Part shown: positions 52,787 through 62,900 of the stretch, piece by piece
Layout: each line of letters starts with the position of its first letter
Numbering within the stretch: position 1 is the stretch's first letter
Source of the DNA: JAFGNB01 sp050304135
Lineage (GTDB): Bacteria > Fibrobacterota > Chitinivibrionia > Chitinivibrionales > Chitinispirillaceae
Assembly: GCA_050304135.1 (NCBI GenBank)
Contig: JBNLDC010000003.1
Coordinates: 1-64,000 of the forward strand
Length of the DNA: 64,000 bases
Direction: 5' to 3'
The notes under the pieces: model-generated
What the model was told of the DNA's origin: nothing
The model's database searches: none
The model's input: the letters and a program-made list of their open reading frames with translations, nothing else
Translations under genes and position numbers: made by a program

Positions 52787-53296
52787 ATGCCGAAAAAAGT
52801 CCTGGTAACGTTTGCGACCCGTTCCGGAACGACCGGTCAGGTTGCCGATACGGTAGCGGAGGTACTGCGGAAGGCCGGTCTTACAACGGAGGTGCTGCCG
52901 GTAAAAGGTGTTCGTTCTGTTGATGGATTCGATGCGGTGGTTCTGGGTACGGCCATCCGTATCGGCAAGCCGATGCCTGAACTGATGCAGCTGGTGAAAA
53001 AACAGCGAAGTCGCCTTTCACAACTACCGGTTGCGGCTTTCGCGGTGTGCCTTACGGCAAAAGAGGATACTCCGGAGAATCGCAAAGCGATCGCCGGATA
53101 TCTTGATCCGGTTAAAAGCGAAATAACACTGGTCAGTGAGGCTGCTCTTGCCGGGGCAATGCATTACGCCCGTTTAGGGGTGTTTGCCCGGTTTGTAATA
53201 CAGAAAATGGTAAAGGCGGAAGAGGGTGATTTCCGTGAAACCGAGAAAATCACCCAGTGGGCAGAGGATGTGGCACGCAGATTCCGTTCGTCGTAA
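52787..53296 (+). CDS. Flavodoxin-like (HemG-type) protein
   Basis: A 169-residue flavodoxin-fold protein. The FMN phosphate loop is VLVTFATRSGTTGQVA near residues 4-19, and VVLGTAIRIGKPMPELM and FAVCLTAKEDTPENRK follow. The layout resembles the menaquinone-dependent protoporphyrinogen oxidase HemG and the related flavodoxin-domain proteins; whether it acts in heme synthesis is not shown. Start ATG follows AAAGGGAGTTGT. It stands on the plus strand within an otherwise minus-strand run, divergent from ribE. Confidence 0.85.
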   Translation: MPKKVLVTFATRSGTTGQVADTVAEVLRKAGLTTEVLPVKGVRSVDGFDAVVLGTAIRIGKPMPELMQLVKKQRSRLSQLPVAAFAVCLTAKEDTPENRKAIAGYLDPVKSEITLVSEAALAGAMHYARLGVFARFVIQKMVKAEEGDFRETEKITQWAEDVARRFRSS

Positions 53297-54898
53297 TCAG
53301 TGCGTGGTGAGTACTTTATAGACTCCGTTGGTCCATCCGAACCCATCCTGGGTAGGGTATTCGCCGCCACCGCTCTCCTTTGTCGTATCCACAACATTAT
53401 ACTTTTCCATCATTCTGAACATTGTGCGGTAAACTTTTCTATTGAGAGAACACCAGCGACTGCTGATCGTGTCGGCCAGTCGGGTGTGTCTGTAATTGCG
53501 CAGCCCTTTGATCGTCAGCCATTGGAGGGGAGCCCATCCGTTGGGCATATCCCACTGCTGTCCGGTAGGGTAGAGTGTTGTCACTACACCACCCGGTTTT
53601 AAAAATCTGTTACGTATGGTACCGGCAGCTTCCTGTGCCTGGTCCGTGGAGGCAAGTTTGAAAAAAAGAGGATAGATACCTGCAAGTGAAAATACCCCGG
53701 TTTGTTCTCCGGTGGTAAAACGGTAATCCATATACCATCCCGTGGAATCGTTCCAGCAGTAACGGTTGAGCGCACCGCGCCGTTTATCGGCGAGTATCCG
53801 GTAACGGTTTGACGCAGTAGAATCTCCCGAAAGCGCATATGCCCGTGAAAGTGTCCGTTCGAGATTGCAGAGGAGCGCGTTGAGATCCACCGGAATAATT
53901 TCAGTGGTATGGATGGTATGAAGGTGGAAGGTGCCGGTGCTGTCGGGAGTGAGCCAGCGGCTCGAGAAATCCCATCCGGATTCAGCGGCAGCCCGCAGGT
54001 TGCGATACACAACCGCTCTGTTCGTTGATGGATTTTTCTCAACAGCAACGGCGGCCGTTTTCATGTCCTCCCGGTAACTCTCCGCCCGCGGTGTCGCGGT
54101 ATCATCCCAGTACCGGTTCAACACGGTACTGTCATCCAGCACTACCACTCGTTTAAATGCCGGCTCTGTTTTGCTGATTGTATCGATGCCGTTCATCCAG
54201 AAACGGTATTCTTTTTCCAGTTGGGTGCGGTACGTGATGAAGATACTGTCGCCTTTACATGAGGCCAGAACCGCAATCATCATGGCGAAAAACGGGGGCT
54301 GCGACCGGGTGCGGTAATAGGTTCGGTTACCATTCGGGATGAAACCGCATGCATCGATAAGATAGGCAAAATTGTCAACCATCTGCCCGATGGCGGCAAC
54401 GAGTGAGTCCTCTCTGAGTCCCAGCATGGTGAAGTAGCTGTCCCAGTAATAGATCTCCCTGAATCTGCCTCCGGGAACAATGTACGGGTAGGGAAGTGGA
54501 ATCCGTGTTCCTGAAACCGGTTTGTCGGCGGGGCGTTCAAGGTAGTTCCAGAGGCGGGCGATATGCTGATTGATCGGAAGTGAGTCGGTACCAAACGGTG
54601 TGGTACTCTGTGGAAGGGAGAAGTTTTCATGAATGAATTTTTTCAGCGCTGCGGTTGAACGATCTTCAAGGCGGTCATATCGCTTCCGGATCTCTTTGGG
54701 GGCGACGTTCGGCAGGCAGTCGGGAAAGGTTTTACTGTCGCTGAATATCTCCGGATTCGCCTGAACATCATGAAAGAGATTCCCGTAGAGTTCTTCCGGA
54801 GTGTCGATCTCAATGATGTTGTGTTGCGGTGAGGTACAGAACAACGTAATGGTTGTTACGGCAATAAACGGCAGAAACGTGATGTTCGGGAGATACAT
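53297..54898 (-). CDS. Trehalase, GH37
   Basis: A 533-residue trehalase that splits trehalose to glucose. Both family signatures are present: PGGRFREIYYWDSYFTMLGL (about 141-160) and QWDMPNGWAPLQW (about 448-460). The catalytic Asp lies in SGWDFSSRW, and the closing GGGEYPTQDGFGWTNGV is characteristic. The first ~22 residues are hydrophobic and end at a Cys preceded by Phe, so it is exported, but the lipobox is poor. Export suggests extracytoplasmic trehalose use. Its stop abuts the flavodoxin gene end-to-end (53296/53297). Two 16-bp tandem repeats lie just upstream of its start. Confidence 0.92.
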   Translation of the reverse strand: MYLPNITFLPFIAVTTITLFCTSPQHNIIEIDTPEELYGNLFHDVQANPEIFSDSKTFPDCLPNVAPKEIRKRYDRLEDRSTAALKKFIHENFSLPQSTTPFGTDSLPINQHIARLWNYLERPADKPVSGTRIPLPYPYIVPGGRFREIYYWDSYFTMLGLREDSLVAAIGQMVDNFAYLIDACGFIPNGNRTYYRTRSQPPFFAMMIAVLASCKGDSIFITYRTQLEKEYRFWMNGIDTISKTEPAFKRVVVLDDSTVLNRYWDDTATPRAESYREDMKTAAVAVEKNPSTNRAVVYRNLRAAAESGWDFSSRWLTPDSTGTFHLHTIHTTEIIPVDLNALLCNLERTLSRAYALSGDSTASNRYRILADKRRGALNRYCWNDSTGWYMDYRFTTGEQTGVFSLAGIYPLFFKLASTDQAQEAAGTIRNRFLKPGGVVTTLYPTGQQWDMPNGWAPLQWLTIKGLRNYRHTRLADTISSRWCSLNRKVYRTMFRMMEKYNVVDTTKESGGGEYPTQDGFGWTNGVYKVLTTH

Positions 54899-54915
54899 CT
54901 TTTCGAATGGTCCTT

Positions 54916-54947
54916 TCGTGAAGGTGTGATCTCGTGAAGGTGTGATC
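54916..54947. repeat. Two exact 16-bp tandem repeats upstream of trehalase
   Basis: TCGTGAAGGTGTGATC occurs twice in a row (54916-54931 and 54932-54947), followed by a partial third related unit (TGATGAAAGGATG). They begin 18 bases upstream of the trehalase start, partly in its leader. They could be operator copies or slippage; nothing more is visible. Confidence 0.7.
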
Positions 54948-55070
54948 TGATGAAAGGATGGCGCGGTTATTTTCCAATAGTGTTGCTGTAAAATGCAAAA
55001 TAGGTATCACGGGAAGGAAAACGCAAACCGTTACTGCGTGTGACGGCTTCGACCGATTGGATTGGAGCAC

Positions 55071-56174
55071 TCAGCGAATATTGTCGGGTATGCCCGTTAA
55101 ATAGATTTCATTCCCTACAATGAAACTCTCTCTTTTCTTGAGAGTAATTGCATTTTCAACCGGGAGGCCTTCGCTGAAAAGAATACCGCTTTTGCCGTTA
55201 CCGAAGATGCGGTTGCCGTAAAAAAGGTACAGGCGATTCACCAGACCGGTTTCAAGCAGTACCGAAGCAACCGTTGCACCGCCTTCAACAAAAATACTGG
55301 TGAGGTGCTGCGTATACGCCATTTCGGTGAATGCAACCATACTCCGGACTGGATCTTCACTGCCGGTATACCAGTATTCGATCCCCGCTTTTTCTGAGCG
55401 GGTGATATGTTGCCGTGTCGTTTTGCGGACGACGACAATGCTTCGGCAGTCATCAGCATGGGAGTAAAAATAGCTGCTGCGGGGCAGGTCGACTCCGGAT
55501 GCGAAAATGATACGGGCAGGATTGTTTTTTCGGCCGGTTCGTACCGTAAGCTTCGGATTATCGGCAGTGAACGTGCCTTTTCCCACGGCGATACCGGCGT
55601 GTTCTGACCGAAGCCGGTGGACGATACTCCGGAGTGCGGGAGAGGTAATCCATTTTGATTCTCCCCGGAAATCCGCGATGCGACCGTCAAGCGTTAATGC
55701 CAGTTTAAGCGTGATAAATGCCCTGTGTCGGGTTACCGCCCAGAAAAAATCTTCGTTCAGAACCGAGGCTTCCCTGCGCAGCAGGCCTGTCGCGACGGCA
55801 ATGCGGTGTCGCCGCAATTGTGCGATCCCCTTTCCGGCAACGAGAGGATTGGGGTCTTTTACTGCAATGAGTACCCGACTGCATCCAGCGGCAAGAATCG
55901 CATCGGTGCAGGGTGGAGTTTTCCCGAAATGACAGCAGGGTTCGAGAGTCACATATAAAGTCGCATTGTGTGAACGTCTGCCCGCTTGCGCAAGTGCCGC
56001 TTTCTCAGCGTGGGGACCGCCCCAAGAGGCGGTTGCGCCCTTCCCGATGATTCTGCCGCTTTTAACAAGTACCGCACCCACCGCCGGGTTTGGATGTGTA
56101 TGTCCCTTGACCGCTTTGGCAAGATCAAGTGCGATTTGCATGAAACGACGATCGTCATCGGTATAGGTGTGCAT
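55071..56174 (-). CDS. ribD: Bifunctional riboflavin deaminase/reductase
   Basis: A 367-residue RibD that deaminates and reduces the pyrimidine intermediate of riboflavin synthesis. The deaminase part has HPNPAVGAVLVKSGRIIGKG, PHAEKAAL with catalytic Glu, and the zinc ligands in EPCCHFGKTPPCTDAI. The reductase part contains FITLKLALTLDGRIAD and FVEGGATVASVLLETG. The length matches the bifunctional enzyme. Unlike in most riboflavin operons it is separated from ribE-ribBA-ribH by trehalase and the oppositely oriented flavodoxin. Confidence 0.95.
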   Translation of the reverse strand: MHTYTDDDRRFMQIALDLAKAVKGHTHPNPAVGAVLVKSGRIIGKGATASWGGPHAEKAALAQAGRRSHNATLYVTLEPCCHFGKTPPCTDAILAAGCSRVLIAVKDPNPLVAGKGIAQLRRHRIAVATGLLRREASVLNEDFFWAVTRHRAFITLKLALTLDGRIADFRGESKWITSPALRSIVHRLRSEHAGIAVGKGTFTADNPKLTVRTGRKNNPARIIFASGVDLPRSSYFYSHADDCRSIVVVRKTTRQHITRSEKAGIEYWYTGSEDPVRSMVAFTEMAYTQHLTSIFVEGGATVASVLLETGLVNRLYLFYGNRIFGNGKSGILFSEGLPVENAITLKKRESFIVGNEIYLTGIPDNIR

Positions 56175-56305
56175 GTTTCAGACCGGGTTATATGGTTGCA
56201 CTGGTAGCGTTAATGGTAAAATACCATCTGAACCTGCGGGGGGGGGTATGAGGTTGCCATTATTCTCATTGCATACCCCGACATATCAAGGTATTTTTGA
56301 ACGCT

Positions 56306-57220
56306 ATGAAAAAAGAGATCAACAATCATGAATCCCTGTTGAAAAAGCTGGTGCTTGAGGGCGATGCTCATGCTTTTTTTTCGCTTACAAGGTCCTATTT
56401 TCAGGCCCGTTATCTGAGGGCACGCAGTGGAGGTTCCCCGGAGACTGATGCCAATCAACAGGTGCTTGCCGAAGCTATTGAACTACTGGAACAGGTGCAG
56501 CGGGTATCGTACGGGCATCTCGACGCCTGGCTTGAAGAGCATTGTACCATCACGACAGGCACCGGAGAAGCCGATGAACCCGAGGTGTTGATCGATGCGA
56601 AAATTATAGCGGAGACCGAAAACTTTCTTGCCGGCTGCAGCAGAGAATTTCTCCGGACAGGGTCGGATATAAAACGCAGTGCCGCTCGTTCCGGAAAAAA
56701 AATCCCTCAGGTTCTCCTCCGCAATAAAAAGATGGTAACCGGGTTGTCTGTACTTGCTTTTTTAATGGCGTTTGCCGGTGCGACCTTTCTACTGATCAAA
56801 TTCAATCTGGCAGTGGAGGTGCATTTTCTTTCTCTGGGAGAGCCGGTGGTGCTTCGGTACCCTCCGATTTCCCGGGTTGCTTCCGATACCTCCGTCGCGT
56901 TTCCCCCGACAGTAGCACAAGTATCTGATTCGGGGTCGATCAATGACTCTTCAGTATCTCAGAATGCGGATACGCTCTCGTCTGATACAATCGCTCCGAA
57001 TAAAATTAAAACTGAATCGACAGCTCCTGCGGTAACACGGGTACGTTCACTCCCTCCGGTGGTCCCGAAGGCACGTCTGGTTCCGCCGCCCCCTCCGCCT
57101 GAACCGGTGCCACCTCAAACGGAACCCTCGTTTCCTGATGTACCTTCCGAACCGGTTCCTCAGTCGATACCCTCGGTTCCCGAATCTCAGTTGAATACCG
57201 AATCTGGGGGTGTGTATTAA
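56306..57220 (+). CDS. Single-pass membrane protein with Pro-rich periplasmic tail
   Basis: A protein of about 304 residues that I do not recognise. Residues 1-130 are cytosolic and helical; the opening NNHESLLKKLVLEGDAHAFF and SLTRSYFQARYLRA faintly recalls region 2 of ECF sigma factors, but the later sigma regions are absent. A membrane helix lies at about 142-165 (GLSVLAFLMAFAGATFLLI). The rest is periplasmic, Ser/Thr-rich and then strongly Pro-rich (PPPPPPEPVPP), like a TonB-type spacer. ATG 56306 is taken as start; TTG 56297 has better ribosome spacing. It leads the export locus and may be a regulatory or coupling protein there. Confidence 0.65.
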   Translation: MKKEINNHESLLKKLVLEGDAHAFFSLTRSYFQARYLRARSGGSPETDANQQVLAEAIELLEQVQRVSYGHLDAWLEEHCTITTGTGEADEPEVLIDAKIIAETENFLAGCSREFLRTGSDIKRSAARSGKKIPQVLLRNKKMVTGLSVLAFLMAFAGATFLLIKFNLAVEVHFLSLGEPVVLRYPPISRVASDTSVAFPPTVAQVSDSGSINDSSVSQNADTLSSDTIAPNKIKTESTAPAVTRVRSLPPVVPKARLVPPPPPPEPVPPQTEPSFPDVPSEPVPQSIPSVPESQLNTESGGVY

Positions 57221-57523
57221 TCGTATCGTTGTATTTTTAACAATACCATAGCGTTGCAATCGAGTCAGTATCGGAGCTATATTTAGTGTCAAAGCTATAT
57301 TTGGGTGTCAGTCCGCTTTTCACCATTTAAGGCTATCTGTTACACTTAAAAAACGGTTTTTCCAGGATGAATGTGTTGTATTGCCCATAGAGGAATTCTG
57401 ATATATTTATATACTAGTGATTGAAATGTATGGAAATCAATGATAGCATATCACTTTGGATTAAATAGAATTAACCAGTGGAAGGCAGGGTCGGGAGAAA
57501 ATCTGATTCCTAATTCGGGTAGC
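57221..57523. other. Intergenic region before the Wza-like gene
   Basis: These 303 bases contain no gene. AGCTATATTT occurs twice in close succession around 57270-57300, and an AT-rich stretch (GATATATTTATATACTAGTG) near 57402 could hold a promoter. The frame that opens at 57440 is read through into the next gene but lacks a signal peptide. Confidence 0.4.
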
Positions 57524-58156
57524 ATGAGACGATTTTACTTTTTATTATTTATTATAGTTACGTCATTAAGGGTCTTTGGGGAGGTGGAGGAATATGTTCT
57601 GCAGCCCGGTGATGTCATATCCGTCAATGTAGTCGAGCACCCCGAATTTTCCGGAAGACATAAAATACGACCCGACGGCAGAATCAATTACCCGGTGATC
57701 GGTGAAATTGATGTCGCTACGCTTACCTGCGCCCAATTGGTGAAAATCATGCAGGGCAAGCTGTCCTCATATGTTAACAATCCAGTGGTTTCCGTTTCGA
57801 TCGAGGCATATTACGCCAATAAAATTTATGTGATCGGTGCGGTGATGCGTGGAGGTGAATACCAGATATATGAACCGATGGATCTTCTGAAGGTGATCGC
57901 GATGTGCGGAGGGTTGAAGAACGCGAAGACGAAAAGTATTAAAATAATCCGCAGTGATGGTACGGTTGTTTCCGTCAACACTGCGGAGCTTTGGAATACA
58001 GCAAAATACGATACAAAAAAATACATTCTCTATCCGGGTGATACCATGTTTGTTCCGGAGTCGTTTAAAGTCCCCTGGGGTATTATTGGCACCTTGTTGA
58101 GCGTGGTAAGCGTATCTCTGCAGATTGTGGTATTAATGACGCGATTGAATTCGTAG
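57524..58156 (+). CDS. Polysaccharide export protein (Wza/GumB-like)
   Basis: A 210-residue exported protein. The start at 57524 gives a signal peptide (MRRFYFLLFIIVTSLRVFG); an upstream in-frame ATG is not preferred. The Poly_export domain follows (YVLQPGDVISVNVVEHPEFSG, VRPDGRINYPVIGEIDV-like, LTCAQLVKIMQGKL), then one SLBB domain (KIYVIGAVMRGGEYQIYEPMDLLKVIAMCGG). A C-terminal membrane helix (WGIIGTLLSVVSVSLQIVVLM) ends the chain, which suggests anchoring different from the classic lipoprotein Wza. It should form the outer-membrane channel of the exporter. Confidence 0.9.
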   Translation: MRRFYFLLFIIVTSLRVFGEVEEYVLQPGDVISVNVVEHPEFSGRHKIRPDGRINYPVIGEIDVATLTCAQLVKIMQGKLSSYVNNPVVSVSIEAYYANKIYVIGAVMRGGEYQIYEPMDLLKVIAMCGGLKNAKTKSIKIIRSDGTVVSVNTAELWNTAKYDTKKYILYPGDTMFVPESFKVPWGIIGTLLSVVSVSLQIVVLMTRLNS

Positions 58157-58169
58157 TCGGGAGCCTGCA

Positions 58170-59084
58170 ATGGGTGAGCCGGTCATTATCTCAATCGGTG
58201 GAGGAAAAGGCGGCGTCGGAAAAAGCACTGTCACAGCAAACATCGGTGCGTTACTCATCCGCAAGGGGTATTCCGTCGGATTTATCGATGCCGATCTCGG
58301 CGGAGCTAATTTACATCTCTGTCTGGGACAGCGCCGTCCTACCTGCGGCCTGCAGGATTTTATCTCGGGAAAGTACAAAAAACTGCAGGAGGTGGCCGTT
58401 CCGCTTGAGCTGCCGAAAAGTTGGCTCATCAGTGGTGCAAGTGACATTGTCGAGCTTGCCAACCCTAATTTCGCACAGAAACAGAAGATCATCAGGCAGC
58501 TTTCAGCCATGGAGACGGATTTTATTCTTGTTGATCTCGGGGCCGGTAGTGATAATCATGTCACCGATTTTTTTGCGGCATTCTCCAATGGAATCATTGT
58601 CTCAGACGGGTTGCCCACTTCGATAGAAAACGCGTACGGGTTTCTGAAAAACGGTATCCTGCGCGGGTTGAATCGTCTGTTTGCCGGTCGGGCCGATATT
58701 CAGCGTCATATCAAACGGTTTGTTGATCCGCGTACAGGTTCCGCCTACAGCACTATCGGTGAACTGGTTGAGGGAGTCGGAAGACTTTATCCGGAGACAG
58801 CGTCGCCGATGCGCAGCTGGCTTCAGCAGCGTAAAACCTTTTTAATACTCAATATGGTCAAGGATGCCGATGACATCAGGGTAGGAGAACGATTTTCCGG
58901 TATGGTTAAAAAGTATCTTTCCATACCGATGGTGTATATCGGTTATATCGTGTTCTCGCCTGATGTGCGGAAGTCAATACGGGCGGGAAAACCACTGGTA
59001 GAGACTGCCGAGCACTCTCCGGCTACCGACTGTTTTCACTCAATCACGGGCAACCTGGTCGCATTAACTAAAGGGCAGGAGTAA
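58170..59084 (+). CDS. MinD/ParA-family ATPase
   Basis: A 304-residue deviant Walker A ATPase. KGGVGKST near residues 13-20 binds ATP, GFIDADLGGANLHLCLG gives the A' motif, and FILVDLGAGSDNHVTDFF is Walker B-like. The rest resembles FlhG/FleN-type MinD homologues (SIENAYGFLKNG). It lies 13 bases after the Wza-like gene and its stop overlaps the next start (TAATG). It may position or number the export machine; the Wzc-type kinase domain is elsewhere, so it is not that. Confidence 0.88.
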   Translation: MGEPVIISIGGGKGGVGKSTVTANIGALLIRKGYSVGFIDADLGGANLHLCLGQRRPTCGLQDFISGKYKKLQEVAVPLELPKSWLISGASDIVELANPNFAQKQKIIRQLSAMETDFILVDLGAGSDNHVTDFFAAFSNGIIVSDGLPTSIENAYGFLKNGILRGLNRLFAGRADIQRHIKRFVDPRTGSAYSTIGELVEGVGRLYPETASPMRSWLQQRKTFLILNMVKDADDIRVGERFSGMVKKYLSIPMVYIGYIVFSPDVRKSIRAGKPLVETAEHSPATDCFHSITGNLVALTKGQE

Positions 59085-59935
59085 TGAAGTATACCGACTA
59101 CTGGCATCTCAAGGAAAAACCGTTTGAAGAGTTGTGTAATACCCGTTTTTTTTTCGAAAGTGAGGACCATCGCGAAGCGCTTGACCGTATGCTTTACGTG
59201 GTGAACGACCGGAATATGAATATGGGGCTCCTTACCGGTGAAGTCGGGTCAGGGAAAACCCTCACAAAAACTGTGTTAGATAGTTCATTGTCACGTAATC
59301 AGTTTGAAGTGATTGATTTTGAAAATTCGAGTTTCAATTTTACTGATCTGCTGTACGACATTCTCGGTCGCATGACATTCCGGGACACCCGTCTTGCCCT
59401 GATGGAGGAGGAACGTGCGCCGCGCAGTGACAAATATATGCTGGTACAACAATTCAGGCAGCGGCTTGAAACACTGATTTACGAAGAAAAACGGCATCTG
59501 GTACTTATTTTCGACGAGGCACAGCAGGTGGAGGAGGCGGTGCTCGATGAAATTAAAAATCTCACCAACCTCTCGTCGCCCACTGAAAATTTTCTCACGA
59601 TATTCTTTGTCGGGCAACCTGAACTGCGTGAAAAAATCCGTCGTCTCAAACAGGTTGACCAGCGCATTTTTCTTCGTTTTCATCTCAACAACCTCGATTT
59701 CAATGGAACCACTAAATACATTCAACACCGGCTGCGTGTGGGCGGGCTTGAAAAAGGTACCTGCTTTACCAGTCTGGCTCATGAACTCATTTTCAGATAT
59801 ACCGGTGGGGTACCGCGAGAGATCAACCGGCTCTGCAAACTGGCACTTAATTACGGTTTTGCACATAGTCTGGCTGAAATCGCCCGTGAAGATCTGCAGG
59901 TTATTATCGACGATATCGAGGAACAGGGGAGATGA
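59084..59935 (+). CDS. ExeA-like AAA ATPase
   Basis: A 283-residue ATPase of the ExeA/GspA type. The N-terminus YTDYWHLKEKPFEELCNTRFFF is characteristic, Walker A is GEVGSGKTLTKT (52-63), Walker B is LVLIFDEAQQVEEAVLDEI, and GGVPREINRLCKLAL is the sensor-2 helix. In PEP-CTERM/exosortase-type polysaccharide loci homologues are called XrtA-associated ATPase; here no exosortase is in view. It overlaps its neighbours by one base upstream and four bases downstream (ATGA), so translation is coupled. Confidence 0.92.
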   Translation: MKYTDYWHLKEKPFEELCNTRFFFESEDHREALDRMLYVVNDRNMNMGLLTGEVGSGKTLTKTVLDSSLSRNQFEVIDFENSSFNFTDLLYDILGRMTFRDTRLALMEEERAPRSDKYMLVQQFRQRLETLIYEEKRHLVLIFDEAQQVEEAVLDEIKNLTNLSSPTENFLTIFFVGQPELREKIRRLKQVDQRIFLRFHLNNLDFNGTTKYIQHRLRVGGLEKGTCFTSLAHELIFRYTGGVPREINRLCKLALNYGFAHSLAEIAREDLQVIIDDIEEQGR

Positions 59936-62900
59936 GCAGGCGGAAATTCAATCTTGGGGATATCCTGCGGAAATTGAATGAGGACGCGGATACTCCGGAG
60001 GGTACCCAATCTCCAAAGCATTCTACCAGTAAATCGCTGCCATCAACCGGGTCGCCTTCAGGAAATGTTTCCATTAAAACCACAAGCGATTCTGAAAAGC
60101 CGTTGCAATCAACGGAGAACGCACTCCCGGTACAACCGGTAATCGCGCGGAAACCTGCATCCTTTGATCTTGCGGTTCATCCTGCAGAAGCTTCTAAGAA
60201 CATATCCGCGAAATCTCATGTTCCGTCTGAATCGGTAGTTTCTGTAAATCCACAGGCGTCGGAGACGGATGCACCGAATAATTCCCCCGCAGGCGGGGAA
60301 CGGATTGCCCTCAAGTCGGGCCCTACTGAAGCTGCTGCCACCCCACTTCCTCCGTCGGTGTATCAACCTCTGGTGGCTGATGATGATGACGAAGAGGAGG
60401 AATCGTTCGACATTTACAAGTACATAGGCATACTGTTCAGAAGAAAGTATATAATACTGTTGGTGGTTGTCATTGCCACCCTGCTCTCCCTCTTCCGCTA
60501 TCTGAGGAGTAACTCATACTATGTTGCCAATGCGCGTATGCTTTTTCGTCCCAATACGCAGGAGCTTGTGAATGACCCGCAGGTGTTCCGTTACTGGGGA
60601 GACCGGGAAAAACGGTTCAGCACTCATCTGGAACTGCTCAAATCACAGACTGTACTCACCATGGTTGCCGAAAACCTCGGTAGAGAATGTACGCCACAGA
60701 GAATCGCAGGTGCCCTGACGATCAAACAGGGAGAAACCGAGGGGGAGAAAAATGACATAATTGAATTGACCTACCGGGACGGTGATCCGGAGTTTGCACG
60801 GGACGTACTCAATGAACTCTGCCGGACCTACATTGATTACCGGCGTGACGTCAACGCTCAGGAGATCACCCGTCTGGTGAGTAAATTCGAGTTTCAGATC
60901 GAAAAGGTACAGGACGATCTCTCTCAAAAAGAGAACGCGCTGCGTCATTTCAAAGAGACCAACCGGATGGTTGAACTTTCGAATGAAACAAATGTGACCA
61001 TTTCAAAACTAGCCAGTATGGAAATGGCACTGCAGCAGACACAGCTGGCGCTCCTTGAGAGCAAGGAACGACTGACGGCGCTTAATACTCAGATCAGCAG
61101 GCAGGAGCTCAATATCGTTCAGTCGGTAACGTTTCAGGATCCATTCCAGAACCGGATTGCTGAACTTGAACTTGAACTCAATACGCTGACCTCCGAATAC
61201 AGCAGTGAACATTTCAAAGTCAAAACCCTCCGCCAGCAGATTGACAATCTCAAAGCCGCCACGGTCGACAGTGTTACACGGGAGGCGGCAAGCAAGACAC
61301 TGGTCAAAAACCCTATTCGTCAGACTTTGCTTCAGGAACTGGTTAATCTCACCATTGAAAAATCTGCCCTTGAAGCGAAACGGATGGCTCAGGAACAGAT
61401 TATTGAACGGCTCAACCGGGACCTGGTCAAGCTACCCTCCATTGAGCAGCAATACGCATTCCTGCAGCGTGAAACGGAATCGTTACTACAGACCCTGCGC
61501 ATGCTCAAAGGAAAATACGAAGAGGCGAAAATACGTCGGGATTCCGAGGAGTCGGATCTCAAACTGCTTGAACTGGCCCGGACACCGCATGCGGCAATTT
61601 CCAGTGTAAAGAAAAACAGTGTGATAATCGGTATCCTGGTGGGGTTGATTCTCGGCATCGCTCTCGCACTGCTCATTGAGTATCTTGATCAGTCCCTTAA
61701 AGATCCTGCTTCTGTTGAAAAGACACTGGGGGTACCACTGCTTGGTATTGTCCCGTACATCGAGGCGGATAATGCGCTCATTGAGCAGTTTGCCGATCTG
61801 ACGAAAAATATTCTTGAACCCTTCCGTGCACTGCGGGCGAATCTCAAACATATTGCCACAGCGAATAATCTGCAGGTGTTTATTATCTGCAGTGCCGTCA
61901 AGGGGGAAGGGAAAACGACCCTTGCAGCGAACCTCGGAATTACATTTGCCGTTGATGGTAAAAAAGTAATTCTGGTGGATGCTGATCTGCGTCGGTCCCA
62001 GGCTCACACCCTCTTCGCCATTCCGAAGCAGACCGGGCTTGCCGATTATCTTATGGGTTCTGCAACGATTGACGAGATCATAAAACCGACGCATTTTGAA
62101 AATATGTCGGTGGTAACCTCCGGTGAACGGCCGCATAATCCGGCCGAACTGCTTGGTACCGTTCTTTTCGACCGGTTGATCGCTGAACTGCGTACCAAAG
62201 CGGATATCATCATTTTTGATTCACCGGCACTTCTGCCGGTGAGTGATACCATCACCATGGCACCGAAAATGGATGGGGTGCTCTTTGTCGTCAGAACATT
62301 CTGGACACCACTCAAGGCAGCCAAACAGGCGCTTAATCAACTGCAGCGGATCGGTTCTCGACTCTACGGCGGAATTCTCAACGGTGCTTCGCATACCGGA
62401 AAATATTATCCCTACTATTACGGATACTACGGGTACTATGGATACTACTCTTACAAATATTCCTATGAAGATGATCACGACCGGAAAACATCTTTCTCCA
62501 TGCGCAAAGCGGGATTGCATATCGAGAAAGCGGCAAAAGAACAGCTTAAAAATTTGCGGTATGGTGCCCCCCGCCTGATTTCCCGGTTTAATCGCGGTGT
62601 GGGTATGCTGGTTAAGCGGAAGATGTTCTGGCTGCTGTTGTTATTGCTGCTCGGGGTTACTTCCGCACGCATGGCGGTTAAGGTCTACTTTCCTGAGTCG
62701 GTTGCGGACCAGGTGGTGTATCTGGGGTTGACTTCGGGTGGTGATGGTAACGGCAGGATACACGGTGGTGATCAGGCACCTGTTTCCAGAGATATGGCTT
62801 TCGCTCAGGGTAATAGCCCGAGAGGGACTTTCGATGTCTCCACAGGTGAAACTTTCGGAAAAAAAACGTTGAATAGAGCAGGCGATTCGGTTCTTTCCGC

